The position numbers and the translations under genes are program-made. Under the pieces are notes generated by a model. The model was not told the DNA's origin. It searched no databases and was given only the letters and a program-made list of their open reading frames with translations. DNA of 64,000 nt from Helicobacteraceae bacterium (GTDB lineage: Bacteria > Campylobacterota > Campylobacteria > Campylobacterales > Sulfurimonadaceae), in the NCBI GenBank assembly GCA_013138865.1, contig WTBY01000004.1, positions 1 through 64,000 on the forward strand. The letters are read 5' to 3'. The stretch's first letter is position 1. Each line of letters opens with the position of its first letter. Positions 18,647 through 26,982 of the stretch are shown here, in pieces.

Positions 18647-18673
18647 ATATCGACTATTTCTAATATTCACTTA
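18647..18673 (-). promoter_or_regulatory. Sigma28 (FliA)-like promoter of the maf/glycan operon
   Basis: Reading on the minus strand, TAAG at 18673-18670 is followed after exactly 15 bases by GTCGATAT at 18654-18647. This fits the FliA pattern TAAA-N15-GCCGATAA and the campylobacterial form with CGATAT. The same -10 box with the same spacing stands before the flagellin at 21.7-23.2 kb. It lies about 18 bases before the maf start codon. No other clear promoter was seen in the overlapping genes downstream, so it may drive the whole glycan operon. Confidence 0.65.
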
Positions 18674-18730
18674 ACTTTTAACTTTCTTTCTTTGTTTTAA
18701 CAATTCTACTAACTTTAGCAAAACCAAGAT

Positions 18731-18859
18731 TTAATTAAAATGGTTAGCTTCATACAAAATTTGAGCTGATAACAGATCATGATAAGCTTTTTTTATCTCT
18801 TCTATAGTTAGCAAATCATCTTTTGCTGCCAAAAGCCACTCTTTTGTAAAAGTTCTCAT
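18731..18859 (-). pseudogene. Truncated HEPN-domain gene (42 codons)
   Basis: A short frame starting at ATG 18859, which overlaps the stop of the MNT gene (ATGA), encodes 42 residues. MRTFTKEWLLAAKDDLLTIE aligns with the N-terminus of HEPN proteins (compare AKEWLTFSQKNLD in the intact copy 0.8 kb away). It then stops at TAA. HEPN proteins are about 110-140 residues and carry an R-x4-6-H RNase motif, which this remnant lacks. It looks like the 5' stub of a toxin gene whose antitoxin survives. No remaining HEPN sequence was found between it and maf. Confidence 0.6.
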
Positions 18860-19191
18860 GTTAACAATATTCCACTATTTAAAATCTTTCTACTAAACAT
18901 ACTATCCATATCTAAAAATTTATTATGCATAGCTTCGGTATGTACTATTAAATCAATAGGAATATCTTTTTGTAAATCTCTTAATTTAGTACTATATTCC
19001 AAGTATAAATCACTTTTAGCTCTCCAACTTTGAGGCATAAAATTATCATTAGTAACTACATATAAGTCTATATCACTGTCATCAGTAGGAGTTCCATAAG
19101 CATAACTTCCAAAAAGTATGATTTTGTCAGGGTTAAGTGGTTTTAATTTCTCAACTATTTGAGGTTTTAACTTTTCTATATCAACTAGCAT
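18856..19191 (-). CDS. MNT-family nucleotidyltransferase antitoxin (copy 1)
   Basis: A 111-residue minimal nucleotidyltransferase with the polymerase-beta-like signature LFGSYAYGTPTDDSDIDLYV (about residues 26-45): GS followed by paired acidic residues DID. MntA-type proteins AMPylate and silence a partner HEPN toxin. The N-terminal 35 residues are almost identical to those of copy 2 at 19.7-20.0 kb, so the two modules arose by duplication. The partner HEPN gene immediately downstream is truncated, so this copy may be an orphan antitoxin or may act on the intact HEPN. Confidence 0.85.
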   Translation of the reverse strand: MLVDIEKLKPQIVEKLKPLNPDKIILFGSYAYGTPTDDSDIDLYVVTNDNFMPQSWRAKSDLYLEYSTKLRDLQKDIPIDLIVHTEAMHNKFLDMDSMFSRKILNSGILLT

Positions 19192-19258
19192 AAGTTATTA
19201 TTCCAAATAGTACATAATAATAAAGGTACTTGTAAATTTTGTTCATAGAAATCGTTCA

Positions 19259-19663
19259 TTAGTTTTTATCCATATTAATACTTAAAGTAGTACATACTTT
19301 ATCAAACAACTCTACACTAAAGTCTAAAACTTGTTTAATCTCTTTTTTTGGTGGTAAACTATAGTTTGGATTAGGATATCTATCTTCTTTATAATAATTT
19401 GTTGCTATTTTTAGTAGGATTATTTCATCTTCATTGATTTCTATATACTTTTCTACAATAAAATACAATTTAACTAAATCGTGTTCTTTTGGTATTCTTA
19501 TATTTTGGTTAGCCATGATAGATTTAAGTAGTTTTTCTAATGTTTGTTGTAACTCTATACCTATAATATCTGTATGATGGTTTGCATTAAAAAGAAGTAT
19601 AGCAGTATCTAAATTTTTTTGTGAAAAAGTTAGCCACTCTTTAGCATATGGTAAATTAGCCAT
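19259..19663 (-). CDS. HEPN-domain toxin
   Basis: A HEPN-domain protein of about 134 residues (MANLPYAKEWLTFSQKNLD...). The family RNase motif R-x4-H is visible as RIPKEH, followed by DLVKLYFIVEKY, with YYKEDRYPNP near the end. HEPN toxins cleave RNA and are kept inactive by AMPylation from the cognate MNT protein encoded just upstream. I prefer the ATG at 19663 because GGAAAAG stands about eight bases before it and it aligns with the start of the truncated copy. An ATG at 19678 would add five residues. It overlaps the MNT gene. Confidence 0.82.
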   Translation of the reverse strand: MANLPYAKEWLTFSQKNLDTAILLFNANHHTDIIGIELQQTLEKLLKSIMANQNIRIPKEHDLVKLYFIVEKYIEINEDEIILLKIATNYYKEDRYPNPNYSLPPKKEIKQVLDFSVELFDKVCTTLSINMDKN

Positions 19664-19991
19664 AAACAACTTTTCCATGTGCCAGAATATCGCTATAAAA
19701 CTGATCTTTTATATTTAGTATTCGATCTTCCATACGTGATCTACTATCCACAAAAATATCTATTCCTAGTAAGTATTTTTTTTGTATATCAAAAAGAGAT
19801 TTTTGCAGTTCTAGTCTATACCCTCTTATTTCGTCTTGATCTATCTCATCTTTTAACAAGAATAAGTCTACATCACTATTTTCATTAGGCGTACCATATG
19901 CATAACTACCAAAAAGTATGATCTTATCTGGATTTAATGGCTTTAATTTCTCTATAATTTCAGGCATTAATTTTTCAATATTAACTAACAT
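19656..19991 (-). CDS. MNT-family nucleotidyltransferase antitoxin (copy 2)
   Basis: A 111-residue minimal nucleotidyltransferase with LFGSYAYGTPNENSDVDLFL (GS...DVD catalytic pattern). It pairs with the intact HEPN gene, which overlaps its 3' end. The expected role is AMPylation of the HEPN toxin. The C-terminal two-thirds differ from copy 1 although the first 35 residues nearly match, showing an old duplication or recombination at the 5' end. The module lies between maf and the flagellin genes, a place where transferred modules are often found. Confidence 0.87.
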   Translation of the reverse strand: MLVNIEKLMPEIIEKLKPLNPDKIILFGSYAYGTPNENSDVDLFLLKDEIDQDEIRGYRLELQKSLFDIQKKYLLGIDIFVDSRSRMEDRILNIKDQFYSDILAHGKVVYG

Positions 19992-20015
19992 ACTTTATTA
20001 TACCATTTGCTTATG

Positions 20016-20055
20016 AAAATGTACTAAGACTACTGAAGTAGTCTTAGTACATTTT
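20016..20055 (-). terminator. Strong hairpin terminator at the end of the second flagellin gene
   Basis: An 18-bp perfect inverted repeat (20016-20033 and 20038-20055) with loop TGAA. On the minus strand its 3' arm ends in ACATTTT. The 5' arm overlaps the last codons and the stop of the flagellin gene, so it acts as the transcript end of that gene. Confidence 0.75.
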
Positions 20056-21544
20056 GTTGGACTGCATTAGCTTGACTCATTGCGTAAGAACCTGATTGAG
20101 CTAAAATATTATATTTTGAAAAGTCTGCTGATTCTGCTGCAAAGTCAACATCTCTAATTTGGCTTTCTGCTGAAGCTAGATTTACTTGAGTTACAGATAT
20201 ATTATTTATAGTAGATGTCATCTGATTTTGAACAGAACCTATATCTGCACGTACCTGGTCAAGTCTAGTTCTTGCTGAATCCGCAATAGACATAACACTC
20301 ATAGCACCTTGAAGAGTTGTAACTCCAGCTCCCTTTTGAGAGCTTATGTTAATTGTTTGTTGATTCGAATTGAAACCCATTGCACTAGCCATATCAGCAC
20401 TTGTAGGACCAGCTATACCACGTAAGTTTGCTGTTATTTCTGCAGAAGAATCAATAGCGGTTTGTAAAGCAGGAGCATTACCAGCTGCTCCTCCTGCAGA
20501 CATTACAATGTCAGCTGCACCAATACGTGTTAATGTCATACGACCAGCGTTAAAATCCATATCAGTTGTATCAGAAGCACCAATATTAGTAACGTAACTT
20601 AAATTAGTTCCTGAAATTTGAATTGCACGTCCATCATTAGAAGTTAATTCTAAGTGACCTCTACTATCTGTTGATGCTACTACACCAGTATTGGCACTAA
20701 AATTATTAATAGCTGCTACTAGAACACCTTTAGAATCATTTGCATCATCAACCTGAATATTACCAAAACTCACACCATTAATAGTAAGTCCAGTAATTGT
20801 ACCAGACAATATAGGTGAAGTTCCTGTTGATTCTACATCGTAACTAGCTTTAATGCCTCCCAAAATATTTGAGTTCTTATTAATAACCTGAGTTAAAAGG
20901 CCAATACCAGTTCCTGTACTTGAAGATATTTTTACACTCTCTAAAGTATAGTCATTTACACCATCAGCTGCTTTAAATGTTAAACTAACTAAACCTGCTG
21001 CTGTAATATTTGCTGTTGTTTCAAAACGAGTATTTCCTATTTTATCTGAAGAAGTTGGATCGATAGAAGCCTGAATCGATTCATTAGCATAAGCTCCTAT
21101 TTGAAACTCTTTATTTGTAAACTGTCCTGAAAGAAGTGTTAGTCCATTATAACTTGTAGTATTTGCAATATTATCAAGCTCTTCCATAAGACGAGTTATA
21201 TCTGCTTGTAGTGCTTTACGAGAGTTTGCACTTTGACCATCTTGTGCAGCTTGAGTAGCTTTTACTTTAATAGTGTCAAGAATTTTGATCTGCTCGTCCA
21301 TCGCTTTATCAGCAATTTGTAAAATACTAATACCATCATTGGCATTTCTAATAGCTTGACCTAATGATTGTGTCTGAGAACGAAGTGAATCTGCGATCGA
21401 GAGACCTGAAGCATCATCTGCAGCAGAATTAATACGAAGACCTGAACTTAACTTTTGAAGTGAACTATCAATATTACGATTATTTGCTGTAGCATTAACA
21501 TGTGCATTTAACGCAGCAATATTTGTATTTATACGAAAACCCAT
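20030..21544 (-). CDS. Flagellin, paralogue with sigma54-like promoter
   Basis: A 504-residue flagellin. The conserved N-terminal D0/D1 segment contains [19 protein letters not shown] (about 32-50), and the C-terminal D0/D1 contains [20 protein letters not shown] and ends NVLRLLQ. The middle (about 170-400) is the surface-exposed variable domain. The protein is exported and builds the filament. It is the same length as the flagellin encoded just upstream and clearly a tandem duplicate. By analogy with Campylobacter, where flaA uses sigma28 and flaB sigma54, this copy is FlaB-like. Serines and threonines are plentiful in the central domain, giving targets for Maf-dependent glycosylation. Confidence 0.95.
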   Translation of the reverse strand: MGFRINTNIAALNAHVNATANNRNIDSSLQKLSSGLRINSAADDASGLSIADSLRSQTQSLGQAIRNANDGISILQIADKAMDEQIKILDTIKVKATQAAQDGQSANSRKALQADITRLMEELDNIANTTSYNGLTLLSGQFTNKEFQIGAYANESIQASIDPTSSDKIGNTRFETTANITAAGLVSLTFKAADGVNDYTLESVKISSSTGTGIGLLTQVINKNSNILGGIKASYDVESTGTSPILSGTITGLTINGVSFGNIQVDDANDSKGVLVAAINNFSANTGVVASTDSRGHLELTSNDGRAIQISGTNLSYVTNIGASDTTDMDFNAGRMTLTRIGAADIVMSAGGAAGNAPALQTAIDSSAEITANLRGIAGPTSADMASAMGFNSNQQTINISSQKGAGVTTLQGAMSVMSIADSARTRLDQVRADIGSVQNQMTSTINNISVTQVNLASAESQIRDVDFAAESADFSKYNILAQSGSYAMSQANAVQQNVLRLLQ

Positions 21545-21596
21545 AACTATTTCCTTTTATGTCGTAATTGCATCCATGCAATATTTTGACAATAAA

Positions 21597-21612
21597 AGCA
21601 AACTATGTTCCA
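21597..21612 (-). promoter_or_regulatory. Sigma54 (RpoN)-like promoter of the second flagellin
   Basis: On the minus strand the sequence reads TGGAACATAGTTTGCT, which fits TGGCAC-N5-TTGC with GG and GC separated by exactly ten bases. It lies about 53 bases before the ATG, after the terminator of the upstream flagellin gene. Confidence 0.75.
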
Positions 21613-21643
21613 GTTTTACATTTTATTAAGAAAGTATTAAAAT

Positions 21644-21669
21644 TTTATCAGTCCAAGTGGACTGATAAA
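21644..21669 (-). terminator. Terminator between the flagellin genes
   Basis: A perfect 11-bp stem (21644-21654 with 21659-21669) and loop AAGT. On the minus strand it is followed by AAATTTTAATAC. It ends transcription of the upstream flagellin (21682-23196) so that each flagellin is a separate unit. Confidence 0.75.
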
Positions 21670-21681
21670 GGTAACTAAAAA

Positions 21682-23196
21682 CTATTGTAATAGTCTTAGA
21701 ACACCTTGTTGCATTGAATTAGCTTGACTCATTGCATAAGATCCAGCTTGCGCTAGGATATTAAGTTTTGAGAAGTTTGCACTCTCAGAAGCGAAATCAA
21801 CATCACGAATTTGACTCTCAGCAGCCGCAACATTAACTTGCGTTACAGAGATATTATTGATCGTTGCTTGCATCTGATTAGAAGCCGAACCTAAGTTAGC
21901 ACGAACTTTATCAAGACCTTCACGAGCAGAATCAGCAATAGTCATAACACTCATAGCACCCTGAAGAGTAGTAACACCAGCACCAACATCTAAAGCATCA
22001 CTAGCAGCTCTAGTATTAACATTAGAGTTAAAGCCCATAGCACTTGCTTGGTCAGCTGTCATTGAACCACCAACATCACGTAAATTAACACTAGTTTCCA
22101 TTGCATTAGTACTAACATTAGCAGTTAAACCAGTTGAAGCACCAGAACCAGAAACTTGAATATCACCAGCACCAACACGAGTAAGTGTTAAACGACCAGC
22201 ATTAAAATCAGCATCGGTTGTATCAGAAGCACCAATATTAGTTGCAGCACTTAAACCAGCACCAGAGATCTGGATAGCACGTCCATCATTTGAAGTTAAC
22301 TCCAAGTGACCACGACTATCAACAGAAGCAACAACACCAGTTTGAGCTGATTTATCATTAATTGCAGAAACTAAAGCACCATTAGAGTCATTCGCAGAAG
22401 TAACATCAATGTCACCAAATTCAATACCATTAATAGCTAAACCAGTAATAGTACCAGAAGCAATTGCAGCAGTACCCGTTGAACTAACGTCAAAACTAGC
22501 TTTAATTCCTCCAAGAATATCAGAGTTTTTATTAATAGTCTCAGCCATAACACCAATACCTGTTCCAGCACTTGTAGAAATAGTAACACTTTCTAAAGTA
22601 AAGTTGTTAGTACCATCAACCTGAGTAAAAGTTAAAGACTCATTTGCTGAAGCTGTAATGTTAGTAGATGTTTCAAAACGAGTATTACCAATTTTATCAG
22701 AACTTGTAGCTCCAATACTTACATCAATAGTCTCATTACCACTTGCACCAATTTGAAATGATTTGTTTGTAAATTGACCAGATAAAAGAGCTTGTCCATT
22801 ATATGTAGTAGTACCAGCAATATTATCAAGTTCTTGCATTAGACGAGAAATATCATCTTGAAGAGCACCACGTGATTTAGCATTTTGCCCATCTTGTGCA
22901 GCTTGAGTTGCTTTGATCTTAATAGTATCAAGAATTTTTACTTGCTCATCCATAGCTTTATCTGCGATCGTAATGATAGACATACCATCATTAGCATTTT
23001 TAACTGCTTGACCTAAAGTTTGTGATTGAGAACGAAGTGAATCAGCGATCGTAAGACCTGAAGCATCATCTGCAGCCGAGTTAATTCTTAAACCTGAAGA
23101 TAGTTTCTGTAAAGAACTCTCCATTAATCTGTTAGTATTACCTGAGTTTACTTGAGCGTTAAGTGACGCAACATTTGTATTTACTTGAAATGCCAT
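21682..23196 (-). CDS. Flagellin, paralogue with sigma28-like promoter
   Basis: A 504-residue flagellin with the same conserved ends as its neighbour ([19 protein letters not shown] at the N-terminus; [20 protein letters not shown] and VLRLLQ at the C-terminus) and a related but diverged central domain. It is exported by the flagellar type III system and polymerises into the filament. It is probably the major subunit, since a good FliA promoter lies about 85-110 bases upstream. AAAGGA precedes the ATG. Downstream is a separate terminator. Confidence 0.95.
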   Translation of the reverse strand: MAFQVNTNVASLNAQVNSGNTNRLMESSLQKLSSGLRINSAADDASGLTIADSLRSQSQTLGQAVKNANDGMSIITIADKAMDEQVKILDTIKIKATQAAQDGQNAKSRGALQDDISRLMQELDNIAGTTTYNGQALLSGQFTNKSFQIGASGNETIDVSIGATSSDKIGNTRFETSTNITASANESLTFTQVDGTNNFTLESVTISTSAGTGIGVMAETINKNSDILGGIKASFDVSSTGTAAIASGTITGLAINGIEFGDIDVTSANDSNGALVSAINDKSAQTGVVASVDSRGHLELTSNDGRAIQISGAGLSAATNIGASDTTDADFNAGRLTLTRVGAGDIQVSGSGASTGLTANVSTNAMETSVNLRDVGGSMTADQASAMGFNSNVNTRAASDALDVGAGVTTLQGAMSVMTIADSAREGLDKVRANLGSASNQMQATINNISVTQVNVAAAESQIRDVDFASESANFSKLNILAQAGSYAMSQANSMQQGVLRLLQ

Positions 23197-23279
23197 GATA
23201 AATCCTTTTATCGTATATATATAGAAAGTTCTATATATTTTGTTTGTTTAAATTTCAGCTTCCTTGCTGTTACTTAAAT

Positions 23280-23306
23280 ATATCGACAAGTTAAAATATT
23301 TGTTTA
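23280..23306 (-). promoter_or_regulatory. Sigma28 (FliA)-like promoter of the first flagellin
   Basis: Minus strand: TAAA (23306-23303), exactly 15 bases, then GTCGATAT (23287-23280). This matches the FliA consensus TAAA-N15-GCCGATAA at most positions. It lies in the gap between the divergent flagellin and topA genes, with an untranslated leader of roughly 75 bases. Confidence 0.75.
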
Positions 23307-23380
23307 ATCTTTTTACTATTTACCACTTTTTTTGATATAGTTTCACTATTAAACTCCATATATAGTAAATAGGAAGTAAT

Positions 23381-25606
23381 TTGAAACTAATAATAGTCGA
23401 GTCACCAGCAAAAGCAAAAACGATTAAGAACTTTTTAGGTAAAGAGTATGAAGTTATCGCTTCTAAGGGGCATATACGTGATCTTCCAAAGAGTCGTTTT
23501 GGTATAAAAATAACAGATGAAAATATTTTAACACCTGAGTATTCAGTTGCAAAAGAGAACTCTGCGATCGTAAAGCAGATAAAAGATTTGGCAAAAAAGA
23601 GTGATACTATCTATATCGCGACCGATGAGGATCGCGAGGGAGAAGCTATAGGTTGGCACATTGCTCATGCAATTAAAAAAGATCCCGAGTCACTTCCAAG
23701 AATTGTGTTTCATGAGATTACCAAAACAGCGATCCAACATGCACTAGACAACCCAAGAACTATTGACATGCCTAGTGTAAATGCTCAGCAAACACGTCGC
23801 CTGCTTGATCGTATAGTTGGTTATAAACTCTCACCACTTCTTGCTTCTAAAATTCAAAAAGGGCTTTCAGGTGGGCGTGTTCAATCTAGCTCACTTAAAA
23901 TAGTTATTGATCGTGAACGTGAGATCAATGCCTTTGTTCCTCAAGAATTTTGGAGCATAGACACTATTTTTAACCCTAACATAGACGCTAATCTTATAAA
24001 ATTTCAAAATGAGAAAATAGAGAAGCTTACAATCACAAATGAGACAAGAGCAAAAGAGATAACACAAACTATAAAAGGTGAAAGCTTTAACGTTCAAAAA
24101 ATAGAGACAAAACAGCGTAAAAGTTCAACTCCTCCACCATATATGACTTCAACACTTCAACAAAGTGCTTCAAGCAAGTTAAGCTACTCACCAAAAAAGA
24201 CTATGATGGTAGCACAAACTCTTTACGAAGGTGTTAAGACTCCGGAAGGAACTTCAGGTGTGATCACATACATGAGAACAGATTCACTTAACCTTGCTAA
24301 AGAAGCTGTTGAGGGAGCTCGTGAATTTATATTAAGTAATTATGGTGAAAAATATTTACCTAAAGATATTAAAACTTATAACAAAAAGTCAAAAGGTGCT
24401 CAAGAAGCCCATGAAGCGATCCGTCCTACTATGCTTAGTTTCACTCCTCGTCTTGCAGCTTCATTTTTGAAACCTGATGAGTTAAAACTTTACACTCTAA
24501 TATACAACAGATTTTTAGCATGTCAAATGAATGATGCTCAGTTTGAACAACAAAGCATTATTTTCAGAAGTGATAGTGCAGAGTATAGAGCAAGTGGTAG
24601 AAAACTTATTTTTGATGGTTTTTATATTTTAGAAGGGAGTGATGACAAAGATAAACTTCTTCCCATTTTAACTGAAGGAGATGCCATAGATATCACTTCA
24701 ATAAAACCAGAACAACACTTTACAGAGCCACCTGCTCGTTACTCTGAAGCAAGTCTTATTAAAAAATTGGAAGCTGAGGGAATTGGTCGACCTTCTACTT
24801 ACGCACCTACAATCTCAACTCTAACTGCGCGTCAGTACATAACAATAGAGAAACGTCAACTTATTCCCACAAAAATAGCTTTTACAGTTACAGAAATGCT
24901 AGAGAAGCACTTCGCTGATATTGTTGATGCTCAATTTACTTCAAATATGGAAGAGACTCTTGACGAGATTGCTGAGGGTAGAGAGTGGCAGAGTGTTTTG
25001 AGTGACTTCTACTTTCCTTTTATGGAAAAGATCGCAGAAGGTAAAGAGAAAATAGTAAGTCTTAAACTTGCTAAACCATTAGGACGTAACTGTCCTGAGT
25101 GTGATTCTGAACTACTTTTACGTGGTGGACGTTATGGTAATTTTATTGCATGTTCTGGTTTTCCAAAGTGTAAATATACAGAACAAGTTGCGGATGAGAA
25201 TAGTGAAGATGGAACTCCAGCTCCTAAAAGTGAAGCAGATAATACAGATGAAAAATGTGATAAATGTGGGTCAGACATGACAGTCAAAGCTGGACGTAAT
25301 GGTAAATTTTTAGCATGTTCAGCTTATCCAAAATGTAAAAATACAAAGTCACTAGAACAAGAGAGTAAAACTTCAGATATACCTTGTCCTGATTGTGGTG
25401 GAAAACTGCTTTACCGTCAATCTAAAAGAGGAGCTTTTTGGGGCTGTGAGCACTACCCTACTTGTAAGTTTATCTCTAAGTTTGAGCTAACAGACAAAAA
25501 GTGTGCACTAGAGGGTTGTGGTGGAGCATTAAGTACAAGAACTTACAGAAATAAAGATGTTTATGAGTGTACAAAGTGTAAAGATAGAACTGATAGATCA
25601 GAGTAG
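23381..25606 (+). CDS. topA: DNA topoisomerase I
   Basis: A 741-residue type IA topoisomerase that relaxes negative supercoils. The Toprim domain starts at residue 1 (KLIIVESPAKAKTIKNFLG) with the acidic ATDEDREGEA. The active-site Tyr is in ITYMRTDS (about residue 300). Four C-terminal zinc-ribbon-like modules follow: CPECDSEL...CSGFPKC, CDKCGSDM...CSAYPKC, CPDCGGKL...CEHYPTC and CALEGCGG...CTKC. The start is TTG at 23381, preceded by AGGAAG at good distance; TTG begins the first codon of the conserved MKLIIVESP start. It heads a plus-strand group with the phosphodiesterase and bioB. Confidence 0.96.
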   Translation: MKLIIVESPAKAKTIKNFLGKEYEVIASKGHIRDLPKSRFGIKITDENILTPEYSVAKENSAIVKQIKDLAKKSDTIYIATDEDREGEAIGWHIAHAIKKDPESLPRIVFHEITKTAIQHALDNPRTIDMPSVNAQQTRRLLDRIVGYKLSPLLASKIQKGLSGGRVQSSSLKIVIDREREINAFVPQEFWSIDTIFNPNIDANLIKFQNEKIEKLTITNETRAKEITQTIKGESFNVQKIETKQRKSSTPPPYMTSTLQQSASSKLSYSPKKTMMVAQTLYEGVKTPEGTSGVITYMRTDSLNLAKEAVEGAREFILSNYGEKYLPKDIKTYNKKSKGAQEAHEAIRPTMLSFTPRLAASFLKPDELKLYTLIYNRFLACQMNDAQFEQQSIIFRSDSAEYRASGRKLIFDGFYILEGSDDKDKLLPILTEGDAIDITSIKPEQHFTEPPARYSEASLIKKLEAEGIGRPSTYAPTISTLTARQYITIEKRQLIPTKIAFTVTEMLEKHFADIVDAQFTSNMEETLDEIAEGREWQSVLSDFYFPFMEKIAEGKEKIVSLKLAKPLGRNCPECDSELLLRGGRYGNFIACSGFPKCKYTEQVADENSEDGTPAPKSEADNTDEKCDKCGSDMTVKAGRNGKFLACSAYPKCKNTKSLEQESKTSDIPCPDCGGKLLYRQSKRGAFWGCEHYPTCKFISKFELTDKKCALEGCGGALSTRTYRNKDVYECTKCKDRTDRSE

Positions 25607-26125
25607 ATGAAAATAGCTGTACTCTCTGACTCACATATGAAAAAAAAACGATCACAAAATGTGATCGATCACTTAGTTCAGTGTGGTGCAGAATTTTTTA
25701 TACACGCTGGTGACATAGGAACTAAAGAGACACTAGATCAACTTAAAAATACAAAATTAAAATATGTAGCAGTTTATGGAAATAACGATGCTTCTTTAGT
25801 TCAGTACCATAGTGACTACAACTTAGTACAAGAGCCATATACTTTTAAAGTAGCAACTACCACTATGAAACTTATGCACATGCCTTTTTACATGAATGCT
25901 GATGCTGAAGTGATTATTTCAGGTCATACGCATATTTTTCATGCAGAACAAAAGAGTGGTGTGCTATTTTTAAACCCTGGGGAAGTGTGCGCCAGGGAGA
26001 AACCTCTTGTTGAGTGTGCAATGCTAGAGATTACAAAAGAGAGTTTTGAAGTAACTCACTACTTTAAAGATCCAAAAGCCAAAAAGTTTGATCAAAGAAA
26101 ATTTAATTTTAAAAGAGCTTCATAA
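25607..26125 (+). CDS. MJ0936/YfcE-type metallophosphoesterase
   Basis: A 172-residue calcineurin-like phosphodiesterase. Metal-binding motifs appear in order: LSDSHMKKK (D8, H10), HAGDIG, YGNND and SGHTHIFHAE. The family hydrolyses phosphodiesters with Mn2+ or similar ions; the physiological substrate is generally unknown. It starts directly after the topA stop codon and shares one base with the biotin synthase gene (TAATG), so the three are cotranscribed. Confidence 0.88.
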   Translation: MKIAVLSDSHMKKKRSQNVIDHLVQCGAEFFIHAGDIGTKETLDQLKNTKLKYVAVYGNNDASLVQYHSDYNLVQEPYTFKVATTTMKLMHMPFYMNADAEVIISGHTHIFHAEQKSGVLFLNPGEVCAREKPLVECAMLEITKESFEVTHYFKDPKAKKFDQRKFNFKRAS

Positions 26126-26982
26126 TGAGTAAAAAAATATTTCTGTGCTCTATCTGTAACATAAATAGTGGTACATGTAATGAAGACTGCCAGTTTTGTT
26201 CACAAAGTGTAAAATATAGCGCCAATATAGAGCGTTACAAGCAAAAGCCCATAGAAGCTATTTTAGAAGAAGCACGATCAGTTGAGAGAGCTGGGGCTTT
26301 AGGATTTTGTCTCGTAACTTCAGCAAAAGGGTTAAATGAAACAACTCTTAAATTTGTATGTGAAGTAGCAACTGCTGTAAAAAAAGAAGTTCCTCGTCTT
26401 CGCCTAATTGCATGTAATGGAACTGCAACACTAGAACAACTTTTAATACTTAAAGAGTCTGGTGTCGATGCATACAACCACAACCTAGAGAGCTCACGTG
26501 AGTATTACCCTCAAATATGTACCTCACACTCATGGCAAGAGAGATACGAAACTTGTGAAAATGTAACCCGCTCCGGTCTTAAACTAATAAGTGGTGGAAT
26601 TTTTGGTCTTGGTGAGTCACAAGAAGACCGAGTATCTATGTTGAACTCACTTAAAGAGTTAAAGCCTATATCGGTTCCCATAAATTTCTATCATCACAAC
26701 GAAGCACTACCACTTAAACCATCAGAACTTAGTGTAGATGAGGCACTATCTCTAATCACACTCACTAGATCTATTTTAAGTGAGAGTGATCGTATTATGA
26801 TCGCTGGTGGCAGAGAGAGTATGTTTGGAAATCGTCAAAATGAGATCTTTAAAGCTGGTGCAAACTCAATTGTTATAGGTAACTACCTAACAACACTTGG
26901 ACGTGAATGCGATCGTGACTTAGAGATGTTACGCTCTCTTAACTTTGACATAGCAACTTCACCCCAAGATGGTAAAAAATAG
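26125..26982 (+). CDS. bioB: Biotin synthase-like radical SAM enzyme (one auxiliary cysteine replaced)
   Basis: A 285-residue protein of the short campylobacterial BioB type. The [4Fe-4S] motif CNEDCQFC is at residues 18-25. Of the residues that bind the auxiliary cluster in E. coli BioB, counterparts are seen for Cys97 (GFCLVTS, residue 62), Cys128 (IACNGT, residue 97) and Arg260 (AGGRESM). The Cys188 position reads LKLISGGIFGLGE, with Ile155 instead of Cys. YNHNLESS is conserved. The family inserts sulfur into dethiobiotin. Either the cluster has another ligand set here or the sulfur donor differs. Confidence 0.88.
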   Translation: MSKKIFLCSICNINSGTCNEDCQFCSQSVKYSANIERYKQKPIEAILEEARSVERAGALGFCLVTSAKGLNETTLKFVCEVATAVKKEVPRLRLIACNGTATLEQLLILKESGVDAYNHNLESSREYYPQICTSHSWQERYETCENVTRSGLKLISGGIFGLGESQEDRVSMLNSLKELKPISVPINFYHHNEALPLKPSELSVDEALSLITLTRSILSESDRIMIAGGRESMFGNRQNEIFKAGANSIVIGNYLTTLGRECDRDLEMLRSLNFDIATSPQDGKK

